Source: Leptospira wolbachii serovar Codice str. CDC (lineage in GTDB: Bacteria > Spirochaetota > Leptospiria > Leptospirales > Leptospiraceae). From it: a stretch of DNA of 64,000 nucleotides. Shown piece by piece: positions 48,311 to 57,561 of the stretch; positions within the stretch are counted from its first letter, which is position 1, and each line of letters starts with the position of its first letter. A program made the translations under genes and the position numbers. Under the pieces are notes generated by a model. That model was not told the DNA's origin. It saw only the letters and a program-made list of their open reading frames with translations, and did not search any database. The stretch spans positions 1,628,001-1,692,000 of the forward strand of contig NZ_AOGZ02000014.1 in NCBI RefSeq assembly GCF_000332515.2, written 5' to 3'.

Positions 48311-48943
48311 ATGGAAAAGAAAAAAAGAGAAACAGTTCCGAAAAAAGCCACTCAAACACCGGTACTAGGGAGGAAACGAGATCCCTCTCTGGATGCCTCC
48401 ATTCTCAAAGCAACTATTGAGATGCTTGCTGAAGAAGGGTTTGATGGAATGACGATGGACAAAATCGCCATCAAAGTTGGTACAGGAAAGGCAGCTTGTT
48501 ACAGACGTTGGCCGTCCAAAGTCAAACTTGTCAAAGACGCTTTGATATGGATGAATCGTAACCAGTTAGAACTCGAAAAAATTCCCGATACAGGTTCTCT
48601 TAGAAATGATTTTTTAGCTATCCTCAAACCCCATTCGATGGAAGAAGCCAACGCAAAACTTCGAGTACTCGGAGGCTTAGGGACATTTTGGTTGGATGAA
48701 GAAATCGAAAAAAAAGGAATCACTGAAATTTTTGGACCTTGGACTGAAATGAACCGAACACTTATCCAAAGAGCCATGGATCGCGGAGAAATTTCTAAAA
48801 AAGCAAATGTAAATCTTGTTTGTAAAGTGCTAAACTCGATGGCAACTTACCGCGCGCTTATCGAACGAAAACCTCCCGACAAAACACTGTTTATCGCACT
48901 CATTGACCAAGTGGTGATGCCTGCCTTAAAAAACCCAGGTTAA
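48311..48943 (+). CDS. TetR-family regulator
   Basis: A 210-aa one-component repressor. The N-terminal arm is basic ('MEKKKRETVPKKA'); the HTH is 'GFDGMTMDKIAIKVGTGKAACYRRWPSK' type (about 45-73). The ligand domain is helical and unlike a known subgroup. It is divergent from the SDR gene, and the palindrome and extended -10 element upstream suggest it represses itself and the SDR. Confidence 0.93.
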   Translation: MEKKKRETVPKKATQTPVLGRKRDPSLDASILKATIEMLAEEGFDGMTMDKIAIKVGTGKAACYRRWPSKVKLVKDALIWMNRNQLELEKIPDTGSLRNDFLAILKPHSMEEANAKLRVLGGLGTFWLDEEIEKKGITEIFGPWTEMNRTLIQRAMDRGEISKKANVNLVCKVLNSMATYRALIERKPPDKTLFIALIDQVVMPALKNPG

Positions 48944-49006
48944 ATTCTCTTATGCGCCTCACTTCGGTTAGATGATTAAACTTTTTTCAATCACGACCGC
49001 GCTATT

Positions 49007-49070
49007 CGCTCCAATCTTTCGCTTCTGCGAAAGGATTTCCGCTTCTATCGCTGGCGCGTGGATTGGAGCG
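49007..49070. repeat. Composite palindromic element
   Basis: CGCTCCAATC (49007-49016) and GATTGGAGCG (49061-49070) are perfect 10-bp inverted arms. Inside, next to the left arm, CTTTCGC/GCGAAAG (49016-49022 and 49027-49033) make a 7-bp hairpin with a TTCT loop. The two-level structure is like a mobile REP/MITE-type repeat or the stem of a small RNA. Confidence 0.55.
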
Positions 49071-49187
49071 ATTACGAAGCGTTCCTCAAGTTTGTATTTA
49101 AAAACATCGGAATGGATATAGGGAAGAAAGGTTCCTAGAGAATTTTTCTTATCATCTGTCAAGCTTCAAAATAACAACAGCGAATAT

Positions 49188-49240
49188 ACGCAATGCGCTT
49201 AAACTTCAGAATATGGGGAATAAACGTAATGCGTATAAAC
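49188..49240. repeat. Imperfect 17-nt direct repeat
   Basis: ACGCAATGCGCTTAAAC (49188-49204) and ACGTAATGCGTATAAAC (49224-49240) match at 14 of 17 bases, 36 bp apart start to start. GAATAT also recurs beside them. Possible remnant of a duplicated mobile sequence or a protein-binding pair. Confidence 0.5.
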
Positions 49241-49419
49241 GCGGAGTTACAAAATAAATTTGCCTTTTGAGGGATGTTGTTAAGGGCGTGAACACGATTC
49301 AAACATGTGGCCTAACTTTTTTATCATTATAAAAGTTTGAATGTTCCGTTTGACTGTTTTTACCTCATAACCATGGGGTTTCTTGCATAAATAGTCAAAG
49401 GGTAAAAAGTTAAACGTCT

Positions 49420-49809
49420 TTATTTTAGTCTTTCTAAAACACCCTTTCGTTTCACAATATTTTTATAGTCCCATTGGATTTTCTTTGCTTGGCCGAGCCA
49501 ACGTTTTAAGTCTTTTTTATTGATTTGGCTGACATCCGTATAACGAACTTCTGCTGCTTTAAAACTCCCCTCAGGTTCTAACCCTTTCTCTTCAAAAGTT
49601 TGCCCACTCCAAAAGAGAAGACGAATGCAACTCTTTAGTTTGCTATAGCCAACAATGGGATTTCCATCCAGAAACCAAACAGGATGTGCATGCCAAATTT
49701 TCTTCTCTGCTTTTGATAAATGCAAATCGATTTCCTCATAGAGAACATTACAAATTTCTCTTTCCGACGGAGATTGGGTCTTGTTGTATGTTTCGATTTC
49801 TTTACTCAT
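49420..49809 (-). CDS. DUF1801-family protein
   Basis: A 129-aa protein with 'HPVWFLDGNPIVGYSKLKSCIRLLFWSGQ', the central motif of DUF1801 (YdhG-like) proteins, often iron/DNA-linked or of unknown function. The ends of the protein are charged and helical. It has no operon partners within 170 bp on either side. Confidence 0.78.
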   Translation of the reverse strand: MSKEIETYNKTQSPSEREICNVLYEEIDLHLSKAEKKIWHAHPVWFLDGNPIVGYSKLKSCIRLLFWSGQTFEEKGLEPEGSFKAAEVRYTDVSQINKKDLKRWLGQAKKIQWDYKNIVKRKGVLERLK

Positions 49810-49982
49810 TGGTATCCTTTTCCTATCTGATTTATTAAAGGTTAATGTTCTATAGATTCAAAAGAAAAATATAAGACCGAATTTCCAATATGAATCTAAA
49901 AACGCAAAATCATATAATTTCGGAATACACAAGCCAACACATCGCCACATATAAATCTATGCAGCGATTCTGAAATCTAAAA

Positions 49983-50588
49983 CTATTTACAGATTTTCTT
50001 TAGCGTTGAAACTACTTTAACATCAACAGTAGGCCAAAGTTTACTTACCCCATCAGAACCTTTGTGTAAATCATTACATTCTGCATTTAATTTACCGAGT
50101 CCTGATTGCAAGCCAAGAGTTACTACATCCACAGTCCCTGTAACTTCTACTGCATCATCTTTCCAAACAAAGTTCACTGGTACCGATACTTTAGAATTTC
50201 CCAATCGCAAATTTAATTTTGCAGTCCCTGTTTCCCCAGCAGTGATCTCTGAAAAGGTTCCTGAGATTTTTTTATTTCCTTTCACAGAACCAAAAAAGAA
50301 TTTTTTAATTTTTCCATCCCGATCTGGTACACCTGAGTTGACGGAAGAAGAATCAATTTGGAATTGTAAAGAGTTTACCGCACCAAACTTTGATTTGTCT
50401 TTTTGTTTGCCGACTACTTTGATCGAATCGAACTTTCCTTTAACACCTGTTTTCTCTGTAAATTTGAACGCTGTCCACTCTAAAGAGGTTTGCGATGGGT
50501 CGTATTCATATATGCAATTTTCTTGTGCAAAGAGTCCAGTGGAGAAACAGAGTGCGATTAGTACCAAAATAGAATTAAAAATTTTCAT
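49983..50588 (-). CDS. YceI-family exported protein (second copy)
   Basis: A 201-aa protein with a signal peptide (about 1-21, 'STGLFAQ') and a YceI-like fold ('LEWTAFKFTEKTGVKGKF', 'GNKKISGTFSE', 'VTGTVDVVTLGLQ'). Two cysteines (about 25 and 170) and a third near the end could form a disulfide. It binds lipid-like ligands in homologues. It is divergent from the exporter operon (47 bp), so the pair may share control. Confidence 0.83.
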   Translation of the reverse strand: MKIFNSILVLIALCFSTGLFAQENCIYEYDPSQTSLEWTAFKFTEKTGVKGKFDSIKVVGKQKDKSKFGAVNSLQFQIDSSSVNSGVPDRDGKIKKFFFGSVKGNKKISGTFSEITAGETGTAKLNLRLGNSKVSVPVNFVWKDDAVEVTGTVDVVTLGLQSGLGKLNAECNDLHKGSDGVSKLWPTVDVKVVSTLKKICK

Positions 50589-50635
50589 AGGAACCTCTAG
50601 TTGAAAATAGAAAATCCTGAACTAAGTTTTGTCAA

Positions 50636-52894
50636 GTGGAGTCTAAGGTTCGAATCACAATTCGCATGTTAAAATTCTTACATTTGTTGGTATTTCATTT
50701 CAAGAACCAACTCTTCAAACCCAAAGAAGAATCTCATTCCATACGGCTTTCTTCCCATGAAGATTTGGCAAAATCAGTTTTGGATTTTTTATCCGAATCA
50801 TTGCACATCCATTCTGTTCCAAGTGAAATGATTGAGGGATTTCGGTCTCTTCGTAGTAGATATTACCAGCTAACAAAGGAAATTTTTTATGATTTTCTAT
50901 TTGCTGCTTCCCACCAATACCAAATTCGTTTAAATATTGTTCAAAAAACATTACAAGACATAAGATATTATACCACGCAAGATGCACCCTTTGTCTTCCA
51001 GGCGAGAGGTGAAGGTGGAAGTTTACCAGAACTTTATGCCATCCTGAGTTACCAAACATCCTCCTATCTAGTCAAACCACTACATCGGTTTGATGCGGAA
51101 GAGGAATGGTATTCTGAAAAAGAATTATTAAAACTCATCGGAATCAAATCAAACAAAGATTACACTGATTGGATCATTGCCGAACCGACCTTCCCATTTT
51201 CAACAAACAAAGAAACATCAAAATCACATTCTTCCGTTACCAATGCTTTAAAACAAATTTTACATCTAATTCGAATGGAATCCAAAGACATTTGGATTGT
51301 GTTTATTTATGGAATCGGAATTGGGATTTTATCGTTAGTGGTTCCTGTTGCCACATCATCCCTTGTCAACATTGTGGCTTTTGGTGTGATGATCCAACCA
51401 GTCATCATATTAACATTGTTAGTTGTATTTTTCTTAGGGTTTGCTGGTGCCATGCAGACAATCCAAATCTACGTAGTGGAGATTTTGCAACGACGTGTTT
51501 TTGTGAGAATTGCCACTGAGTTTGCGGTGAAATTTCCCAAAATTCGCCAAGATGTCTTAGATAAACACCACAACCCCGAACTTGTGAATCGATTCTTTGA
51601 TACAATGACCATCCAAAAATCCATCCATTCCTTGTTAGTTGATGGACTTTCGGTTGTATTGACCACTGTAATTGGTTTTATCCTGATTTCTTTTTATCAC
51701 CCTATCTTTATTGTGTTTTCCTTTATCATTTTACTCTTCGGTGGGTATTGGGTCATCTATCGATTGGGAAAACCCGCTGCAGAAAACTATATCAAAATTT
51801 CAAAAGAAAAATACAAAGTGGCTGCTTGGTTAGAAGAAATATCCAGACATTCTGCCCTCTTCCACTCTACCTTTGGATCCAATTTCGCCTTGGACAAAGC
51901 CGATTCTCTTATTCGAGACTACTTATATGCCAGAAAAAAATACTTTTTCAATTACATCCGGCAAATCATTGGCCTTGTAGGAATCCAGGCTTTAGCTAGT
52001 GCCATCGTACTTGGATTAGGTGGATATTTAGTCATCCATAGACAACTTACGATTGGACAACTCGTGGCAGCAGAACTTGTCATTGCCAAAGTACTCAGCG
52101 ATATCTCCAAATTTGGAAAACAGCTGGATAGTTTTTATAGTTTGATTGCAGCCGTTGACAAAATCAATTCAGTATTCAACCTACCTACCATCCCAGTAAA
52201 AACAGTTGAATTTGAAATTCCCGAAGGCCCAATCCAGGCGCAATTATCAGGAATTGGTTATTCGTTAACCAATGGCCACAAAATCTTCAGCCAATTCCAA
52301 CTGAAAATTCCAGCAGGAAAATCCATTGGAGTCTCTTCCAATACCGCTTACGATGCACAGATTCTTTTAGATTTGTTATGTGGTCTCAGAGAACCTTCAT
52401 CCGGTATTGTGGAATACAATCACCAGAACATCCATGAAGTTTCCAAAGAACAAATCCACTCTGTTACTTTTTTAGTTCGAGGAAATGAAATCTTTGAAGG
52501 AACCATCTTAGAAAACATCCGGGTAGGACGAGAAGAAATACCACTCATTGAGATCAGAGAACTTTTATTAGATCTTGGAATCTGGGAAACAATCCAATCT
52601 TTACCAAATGGAATCCATACTCCACTTTTAACATTTGGTCATCCTTTTGATACGACCCAAACCACCATTCTTTCTTTAGCCCGGGCCATCGTTGGGAAAC
52701 CAAAACTCTTGTTAATCGATGGAATTTTAGACCAACTACCACCACAAATTCTTTCGGCATCTCTCAAAGTATTGTTACAAAAAAATAGGGAGTGGACTCT
52801 ACTTGTTGTTTCCAAATCACCAAGTATTCTTTCCCAAATGGACCAAGTTTTACGTTTAGAAAACGATACCCATTCCCTAAAGGTAAACTCGTAA
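50636..52894 (+). CDS. ABC-exporter-like protein with degenerate nucleotide-binding domain
   Basis: A 752-aa protein of the type-I-secretion ABC layout: a ~200-residue N-terminal domain of unknown type (no C39 Cys/His pair), six-helix membrane domain (about 215-500), and an ABC domain (about 530-745). The ATPase motifs are gone. The Walker A site reads 'GVSSNTAYDA' (565-574) with no GK[ST], the Q-loop is lost ('LVRGN'), the LSGGQ signature is 'GHPFDTTQ', Walker B ends 'LLLIDG' with Gly696 for the catalytic Glu, and the H-loop His is Ser726. The frame is unbroken and the fold is kept, so it is not simple decay. It starts at GTG and is followed by HlyD and TolC proteins. Confidence 0.85.
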   Translation: MESKVRITIRMLKFLHLLVFHFKNQLFKPKEESHSIRLSSHEDLAKSVLDFLSESLHIHSVPSEMIEGFRSLRSRYYQLTKEIFYDFLFAASHQYQIRLNIVQKTLQDIRYYTTQDAPFVFQARGEGGSLPELYAILSYQTSSYLVKPLHRFDAEEEWYSEKELLKLIGIKSNKDYTDWIIAEPTFPFSTNKETSKSHSSVTNALKQILHLIRMESKDIWIVFIYGIGIGILSLVVPVATSSLVNIVAFGVMIQPVIILTLLVVFFLGFAGAMQTIQIYVVEILQRRVFVRIATEFAVKFPKIRQDVLDKHHNPELVNRFFDTMTIQKSIHSLLVDGLSVVLTTVIGFILISFYHPIFIVFSFIILLFGGYWVIYRLGKPAAENYIKISKEKYKVAAWLEEISRHSALFHSTFGSNFALDKADSLIRDYLYARKKYFFNYIRQIIGLVGIQALASAIVLGLGGYLVIHRQLTIGQLVAAELVIAKVLSDISKFGKQLDSFYSLIAAVDKINSVFNLPTIPVKTVEFEIPEGPIQAQLSGIGYSLTNGHKIFSQFQLKIPAGKSIGVSSNTAYDAQILLDLLCGLREPSSGIVEYNHQNIHEVSKEQIHSVTFLVRGNEIFEGTILENIRVGREEIPLIEIRELLLDLGIWETIQSLPNGIHTPLLTFGHPFDTTQTTILSLARAIVGKPKLLLIDGILDQLPPQILSASLKVLLQKNREWTLLVVSKSPSILSQMDQVLRLENDTHSLKVNS

Positions 52895-52903
52895 AGTTAT
52901 TAT

Positions 52904-54253
52904 ATGAAAACCGATATGTCACAGAAATGGAAACTTTATAAAAATCTACCTTCGTATCGATTGGTACAAACGGCTTTGCCTGCACAAAGTCTTGCATACA
53001 TTCTCACCATTATATTTTTCTTAAGTGTTCTTATCCTTTTATATGTTCCCTGGCAACAAACAACCATGGGATTTGGAAGGGTGGTCGCCTATGCTCCCTT
53101 GGATCGCCAACAACTCATTGAATCTCCCATTGCTGGCCGTGTTGTCAAATGGCATGTACATGAAGGAACTCGAGTCAAAAAAGGAGATCCGATCATTGAT
53201 ATCTCGGACAACGACCCCAACTTTATCAATCGGATTCGAGAAGAAAAAAATGCCCTCTTACAACGATTAGAGGCTGCGAGATCGAGAGAGGATAATATTC
53301 GTTCACGAATCATTAGTTTACGATCCTCAAGGGGAAGTGCTGTGAATGCAGCAGACTCTAGAAGGATGATGGCAAAGGATCGAGTGCGAGCCAGCGAACA
53401 AGCAGTAGATGCTGCAAAAGCCGCTTTAAGAACAGCCAATCTGAATTTAGATCGCCAAAAACAATTATGGGAAAAAGGTCTTACTTCCAAACGAACCTTA
53501 GAACTTGCGGAACTGGAACATACAAACTCAGAAACAGGACTTGATCGTGCAAAGTCTGCTTATGATGCCGCAGTGAAAGAGGAACGAGCGTTGTACAGTG
53601 ATTCAGGCAAAGTGTCACAAGATGCTGATGCTTCCATCAATGATGCCAAAGCTTCTCTAGCATCGGCCCAATCGGAAGTGGCTCGTGTATTAGAAGACTT
53701 ACCAAAACTAGAAGCAAGATTATCCAGACAAGAAACCCAAGAAGTATTTGCGCCGAGAGATGGAACCATTATGAGAATATTGGTCAATCCCGACACACAA
53801 CAAGTGAAAGAAGGAGATGGAGTTGCCATTCTTGTTCCAGATTCCGAAGACAAGGCCATCGAACTTTTTATTTCCGGCAACGATATACCGCTCGTTGGGG
53901 AAGGTAGAAAGGTACGTTTACAATTCCAAGGTTATCCTGTATTACAAATCAGTGGATGGCCTGAGACTGCCGTCGGAACATTCGGAGGCATTGTCAAACT
54001 AGTGGATATCACAGACAGTGGATCTGGAAATTTTAGAGTCCTTGTCATTCCTGATAGAGAAGATAGGCAATGGCCGTCGAGTCGTTACTTAAGGCAAGGT
54101 GTCCGAGCCAAAGGTTGGATCTTTCTCAACCGTGTGAGTGTTGGTTACGAACTTTGGAGAAGGTTCAATGACTTTCCACCAAACCTTCCCATGGATGATC
54201 CAGAAATCAAATCTCTGTTAGATGAAACTGGAAGTGGAGACAAAGTCAAATGA
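52904..54253 (+). CDS. HlyD-type membrane fusion protein
   Basis: A 449-aa periplasmic adaptor for a tripartite exporter. One N-terminal helix (about 27-47), a lipoyl half-motif ('SPIAGRVVKWHVHEGTRVKKGDPI'), a long coiled-coil hairpin (about 105-285, rich in Ala/Glu/Arg), the second lipoyl half ('APRDGTIMRILV'), then a beta-barrel. It bridges the inner-membrane component and TolC. It starts 9 bp after the ABC-like gene and its stop overlaps the TolC start (ATGA). Confidence 0.92.
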   Translation: MKTDMSQKWKLYKNLPSYRLVQTALPAQSLAYILTIIFFLSVLILLYVPWQQTTMGFGRVVAYAPLDRQQLIESPIAGRVVKWHVHEGTRVKKGDPIIDISDNDPNFINRIREEKNALLQRLEAARSREDNIRSRIISLRSSRGSAVNAADSRRMMAKDRVRASEQAVDAAKAALRTANLNLDRQKQLWEKGLTSKRTLELAELEHTNSETGLDRAKSAYDAAVKEERALYSDSGKVSQDADASINDAKASLASAQSEVARVLEDLPKLEARLSRQETQEVFAPRDGTIMRILVNPDTQQVKEGDGVAILVPDSEDKAIELFISGNDIPLVGEGRKVRLQFQGYPVLQISGWPETAVGTFGGIVKLVDITDSGSGNFRVLVIPDREDRQWPSSRYLRQGVRAKGWIFLNRVSVGYELWRRFNDFPPNLPMDDPEIKSLLDETGSGDKVK

Positions 54254-55746
54254 TCCCAAAGTTAAAACAATCTCTATTCGCCTTCCTTTGTCCTTTTGGA
54301 ATGTTCTTTTCCTTCGTCCTCGAAGCAGATCCTACACGTGATCCTTTTGAATCTCTACATGGCCCTAATATCTATTCACAAGATTATATCAACCAACAAC
54401 CAGGAGTTCTCACCTTAGAAGAACTTCTTCGGTCTGTAGAAAAATCGTATCCCCTTGTCCTTGCGGCAGAAAAACTTTTATCAGAAGCCGAATACAATTA
54501 CTTAGCGGCCGAAGGTGCTTTTGATCTACAATTCAAATCCATGGGAACCACAAAACCAATGGGTTATTATACAAACAATGCAACCGATGCCGTTTTTGAA
54601 AAACCAACACCACTGGGGGGAACCTCCTTTTTTGCAGGTTACCGAATCGGGCGGGGAAAGTTTCCGGTCTATGATGGCAAAAGAGAAACCAATGACTACG
54701 GAGAGGTAAGAGCAGGTGCCATCTTTCCCCTGATGCGCAACCGAGAGATTGATAAAAACAGAGCCGATATCAAAAAAGCAGATCTTGACCGAAGGCTTGC
54801 AGAACTCTCCATTCAAAAATTAAAAATTGAAGTCATCAAAGAAGCAACGAAACGTTATTGGAAATGGGTATCGAGTGGCCAAGAGTATCTAGTTAACAAA
54901 GACTTGTTAGCCATAGCGAAAAGTAGACAAGACCAAATCACACAAAGAATCAAGTTAGGTGACATTCCCAAAATGGAAGGAACAGAAAACGATCGTGCTA
55001 TTTTACAAAGAGAGTCTCAATTTGTTTCTGCGGAACGAGAAATGCAAAAAGCCGCCATCGACTTATCTTTATTTCTGCGTGCCACTGATGGAAATTTAAT
55101 CCTTCCTACTACAGACAGGCTTCCCATAGGATTTCCCAAACCCATTGAGTATAAAAAACTCGAACTGGAAAAAAGTATCAAACTCGCTTGGAAGTATAGA
55201 CCAGAATTACAAGACTTTGAATTCAAACGAGACAAAGTTCGTGTCGACCAAGACATGGGTTACAATGCTCTGAAACCACAAGTGGATTTGGTAGTTGCCG
55301 GATCTCAAGACTTTGGACCAGGTTCTATCACAAGAGCCAAACCAGAACTAGAAGCATCTCTTGTTCTCAACCTACCTATCCAAACTAAACGCCCAAGAGG
55401 GATAATCGGTGCTGCCGAAGCAAAGATAGCTCAACTCGATCAGGAATTACAATTCTCAAAAGATAAAATCAAAACCGAAGTACAAGATTCCATTTCTGAG
55501 GTGATTGCTTCGGCAAAACGTGTTACTGTTACGCAAAATGAAGTCGAATTAGCGCGAAAGTTAGAAGAGATGGAACGAGAACGATTTACCCTTGGTGACT
55601 CAACACTACTATTTGTGAATATTAGAGAACAGACAAGTGCAGAAGCAGCAGTCCGTGAAATTAAGGCTTTGTACGATCATCATGTAGCCATTGCCCATTT
55701 CCAAGCAGCAACGGCTTCTATTTTGCAAATTTCTTCCCTTCCTTAG
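54250..55746 (+). CDS. TolC-family outer-membrane channel protein
   Basis: A 498-aa protein with a signal peptide (about 1-25) and two long alpha-helical repeats typical of outer-membrane factors ('LTLEELLRSVEKSYPLVLAAEKLL', about 50-75, and 'SIKLAWKYRPELQDFEFKRDK', about 310-335). It would form the trimeric exit duct for the HlyD complex. The start overlaps the HlyD stop by 4 nt. It shows no unusual truncation. Confidence 0.9.
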   Translation: MIPKLKQSLFAFLCPFGMFFSFVLEADPTRDPFESLHGPNIYSQDYINQQPGVLTLEELLRSVEKSYPLVLAAEKLLSEAEYNYLAAEGAFDLQFKSMGTTKPMGYYTNNATDAVFEKPTPLGGTSFFAGYRIGRGKFPVYDGKRETNDYGEVRAGAIFPLMRNREIDKNRADIKKADLDRRLAELSIQKLKIEVIKEATKRYWKWVSSGQEYLVNKDLLAIAKSRQDQITQRIKLGDIPKMEGTENDRAILQRESQFVSAEREMQKAAIDLSLFLRATDGNLILPTTDRLPIGFPKPIEYKKLELEKSIKLAWKYRPELQDFEFKRDKVRVDQDMGYNALKPQVDLVVAGSQDFGPGSITRAKPELEASLVLNLPIQTKRPRGIIGAAEAKIAQLDQELQFSKDKIKTEVQDSISEVIASAKRVTVTQNEVELARKLEEMERERFTLGDSTLLFVNIREQTSAEAAVREIKALYDHHVAIAHFQAATASILQISSLP

Positions 55747-55823
55747 TCCGTTTTATTATTCAGAAAAAAAAACGACTTTCACTACTCAATGAATCTCTAA
55801 ACTTTTCCATAAAGAAGGTTTCT

Positions 55824-57524
55824 ATGCACGGGGAAGAGTCACTACTACAAGACATTGGTCTCAGTATTATTTTCGCAACAGTCTTAAGTCACATTGCCAG
55901 AGTCCTCAAACAGCCGTTAATTTTAGGTTATATTATCGGTGGAGCTATGCTTGGTAAGGAAATGGGGTTCGGCTTTGTTACCAACGAAGCAAGTATTGAA
56001 CTTATTTCGGAGATTGGACTCATCCTTTTGTTATTCATCATTGGTCTGGAAATCAATTTAGCGGAACTTGCTAAAATGGGTAAGGCCATGTTTACCTTGG
56101 GTATCCTCCAATTCACACTTTCTGTTGCCTTTGTTTATTCCGTGTTTCCTTTTTTTGGACTCTCTATTGGTTCGGAAAAATTTGACCTTCTCTACATTGC
56201 AGTGGCTCTCTCTTTAAGTTCCACGCTGATCGTTGTCAAACTCTTACAAGACAAAGTGGAAATCAACACTCTCTCGGGAAAGTTAACCGTTGGAGTTTTG
56301 GTATTTCAGGACATCTGGGCTATTTTGTTTATGGGAGTACAGCCCAACCTAAACAATCCAGAGATTTTAAAGATTCTGACTTCTGTTGGAATCATTGTTT
56401 TACTAATCGCATTTAGTTTTAGTGTCAGCCGTTATGTTCTCGCAAAGTTATACAAGGCCTGCGCCAGTAGCCCAGAATTAATTCTTTTAACATCAATTAT
56501 GTGGTGTTTTCTTGTCTGCGGGATTGCAGGTGAAGCTGGACTTTCTAAAGAAATGGGTGCTCTCGTCGCCGGTATGAGTATTGCGGCCTTCCCTTATGGG
56601 GCCGACGTGATTTCCAAACTCATCGGAATTCGAGACTTCTTTGTTACGTTGTTCTTTGTCGCTCTGGGACTAAAAGTTCCCCTTCCTAGTTTAGAAGTGA
56701 TAGGACTCTCTGCGGCAATCATCGCCCTTATGTTGTTTGTTAGGATGATTACCATTGCCCCTGTCATCATTAAACTCAACAAAGGGGTTCGCAATGGCTT
56801 TCTCACTGCCCTAAACCTAGCACAGATTTCAGAATTCTCTCTCGTTATTTTGGCGTTAGGTGCTGGATTTGAACACATCACTCCAAAACTTCAAGCAGTG
56901 ATTCTTACTTCTACCATCATCGCTTCGGTTTTATCCACATACATCATCATGTTCAATCATGATATTGCTGCTACCTTTGAAAGACTTCTTGCGCGTGTCG
57001 GAATCTCTGACCAAACCGAAGAATCATCCAAAGATGATAAGGCCGGTCATGGGGGACATGGAGATGGAATGGTGCGAGATATCATTGTCCTTGGATACTT
57101 TCGCATTGCTCGTGCTTTTGTGGAATATTTAGAAGATTTATCGCCATCGCTCATCAAACGGATCATCATTGCGGACTACAATCCTGCCTTTAAAGAGGAA
57201 CTCACAAACAAAGGTTTCCAGTGGGCTTATGCTGACCTTGCTCATCCGGATTCTTTATCTCATATTGGACTTCATGATGCCTCGATGGTCATTTGTACCA
57301 TCTCTGATTCCTTTTTGAAAGGAACCAATAACAACCGTTTGCTTTCCACTCTTAGCAAACTAGCACCCAATGCAAAAATCATTTTAACAAGTGATGAACC
57401 GGGAGAAGCAAAAAAACTAGTGAGTGATGGAGCACAAAAGGTCATTGTTCCTGGTGTCATCACTGGTGAATTTTTGTATGATTATATCTCGCGAGGGATG
57501 AGAAATAACGAAAGGGTAGTTTAA
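55824..57524 (+). CDS. Kef/CPA2-type cation:proton antiporter
   Basis: A 566-aa protein. The N-terminal ~390 residues have about 12 hydrophobic helices with 'GYIIGGAMLGKEMGFGF', 'GLEINLAEL' and 'AEAGLSKEMGALVAGMSI'-like pore motifs. After a His/Gly-rich link comes a TrkA-N-type Rossmann domain (about 415-545; 'DIIVLGYFRIARAFVEYL', 'QWAYADLAHPDSL'). It probably moves K+ or Na+ against H+, gated by a nucleotide or redox ligand. GAAGG precedes the ATG. It follows the tolC gene by 77 bp and may share its transcript. Confidence 0.9.
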   Translation: MHGEESLLQDIGLSIIFATVLSHIARVLKQPLILGYIIGGAMLGKEMGFGFVTNEASIELISEIGLILLLFIIGLEINLAELAKMGKAMFTLGILQFTLSVAFVYSVFPFFGLSIGSEKFDLLYIAVALSLSSTLIVVKLLQDKVEINTLSGKLTVGVLVFQDIWAILFMGVQPNLNNPEILKILTSVGIIVLLIAFSFSVSRYVLAKLYKACASSPELILLTSIMWCFLVCGIAGEAGLSKEMGALVAGMSIAAFPYGADVISKLIGIRDFFVTLFFVALGLKVPLPSLEVIGLSAAIIALMLFVRMITIAPVIIKLNKGVRNGFLTALNLAQISEFSLVILALGAGFEHITPKLQAVILTSTIIASVLSTYIIMFNHDIAATFERLLARVGISDQTEESSKDDKAGHGGHGDGMVRDIIVLGYFRIARAFVEYLEDLSPSLIKRIIIADYNPAFKEELTNKGFQWAYADLAHPDSLSHIGLHDASMVICTISDSFLKGTNNNRLLSTLSKLAPNAKIILTSDEPGEAKKLVSDGAQKVIVPGVITGEFLYDYISRGMRNNERVV

Positions 57525-57534
57525 ATCGAAAAAG

Positions 57535-57561
57535 GGTTTGATCGCGATTTTAAATCAAACC
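57535..57561. terminator. Hairpin between antiporter and kdsB genes
   Basis: GGTTTGAT (57535-57542) pairs with ATCAAACC (57554-57561) with an 11-nt loop; A's before and TTT after extend it as a rho-independent-like structure. It lies 10 bp past the antiporter stop and covers the kdsB stop, so it may end both transcripts. Confidence 0.5.

Larger units (their letters stand above)
48944..49419. other. Non-coding stretch with repeats
   Basis: This 476-bp region between tetR and the DUF1801 gene has no convincing gene. It holds a composite inverted repeat (49007-49070), an imperfect direct repeat (49188-49240) and AT-rich DNA. The short heptamers GTTAGAT (48967-48973) and GCCTAAC (49310-49316) resemble integron recombination-core motifs but do not form a proper pair. 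Confidence 0.6.

Noticed and set aside
48111..48359. An 83-residue N-terminal extension of the SDR gene up to 48359
   Set aside because: The extension is unlike any SDR, crosses the tetR start and promoter, and a good AGGAG sits before ATG 48110.
48968..49162. A 64-codon frame on the minus strand in the repeat region
   Set aside because: It consists mainly of the inverted-repeat sequence, has no ribosome-binding site and no recognisable domain; more likely a by-product of the palindrome.
49310..49316. A complete attC recombination site near GCCTAAC
   Set aside because: No matching GTTRRRY partner with paired L boxes was found within 60-130 bp, and no integrase is in the window.
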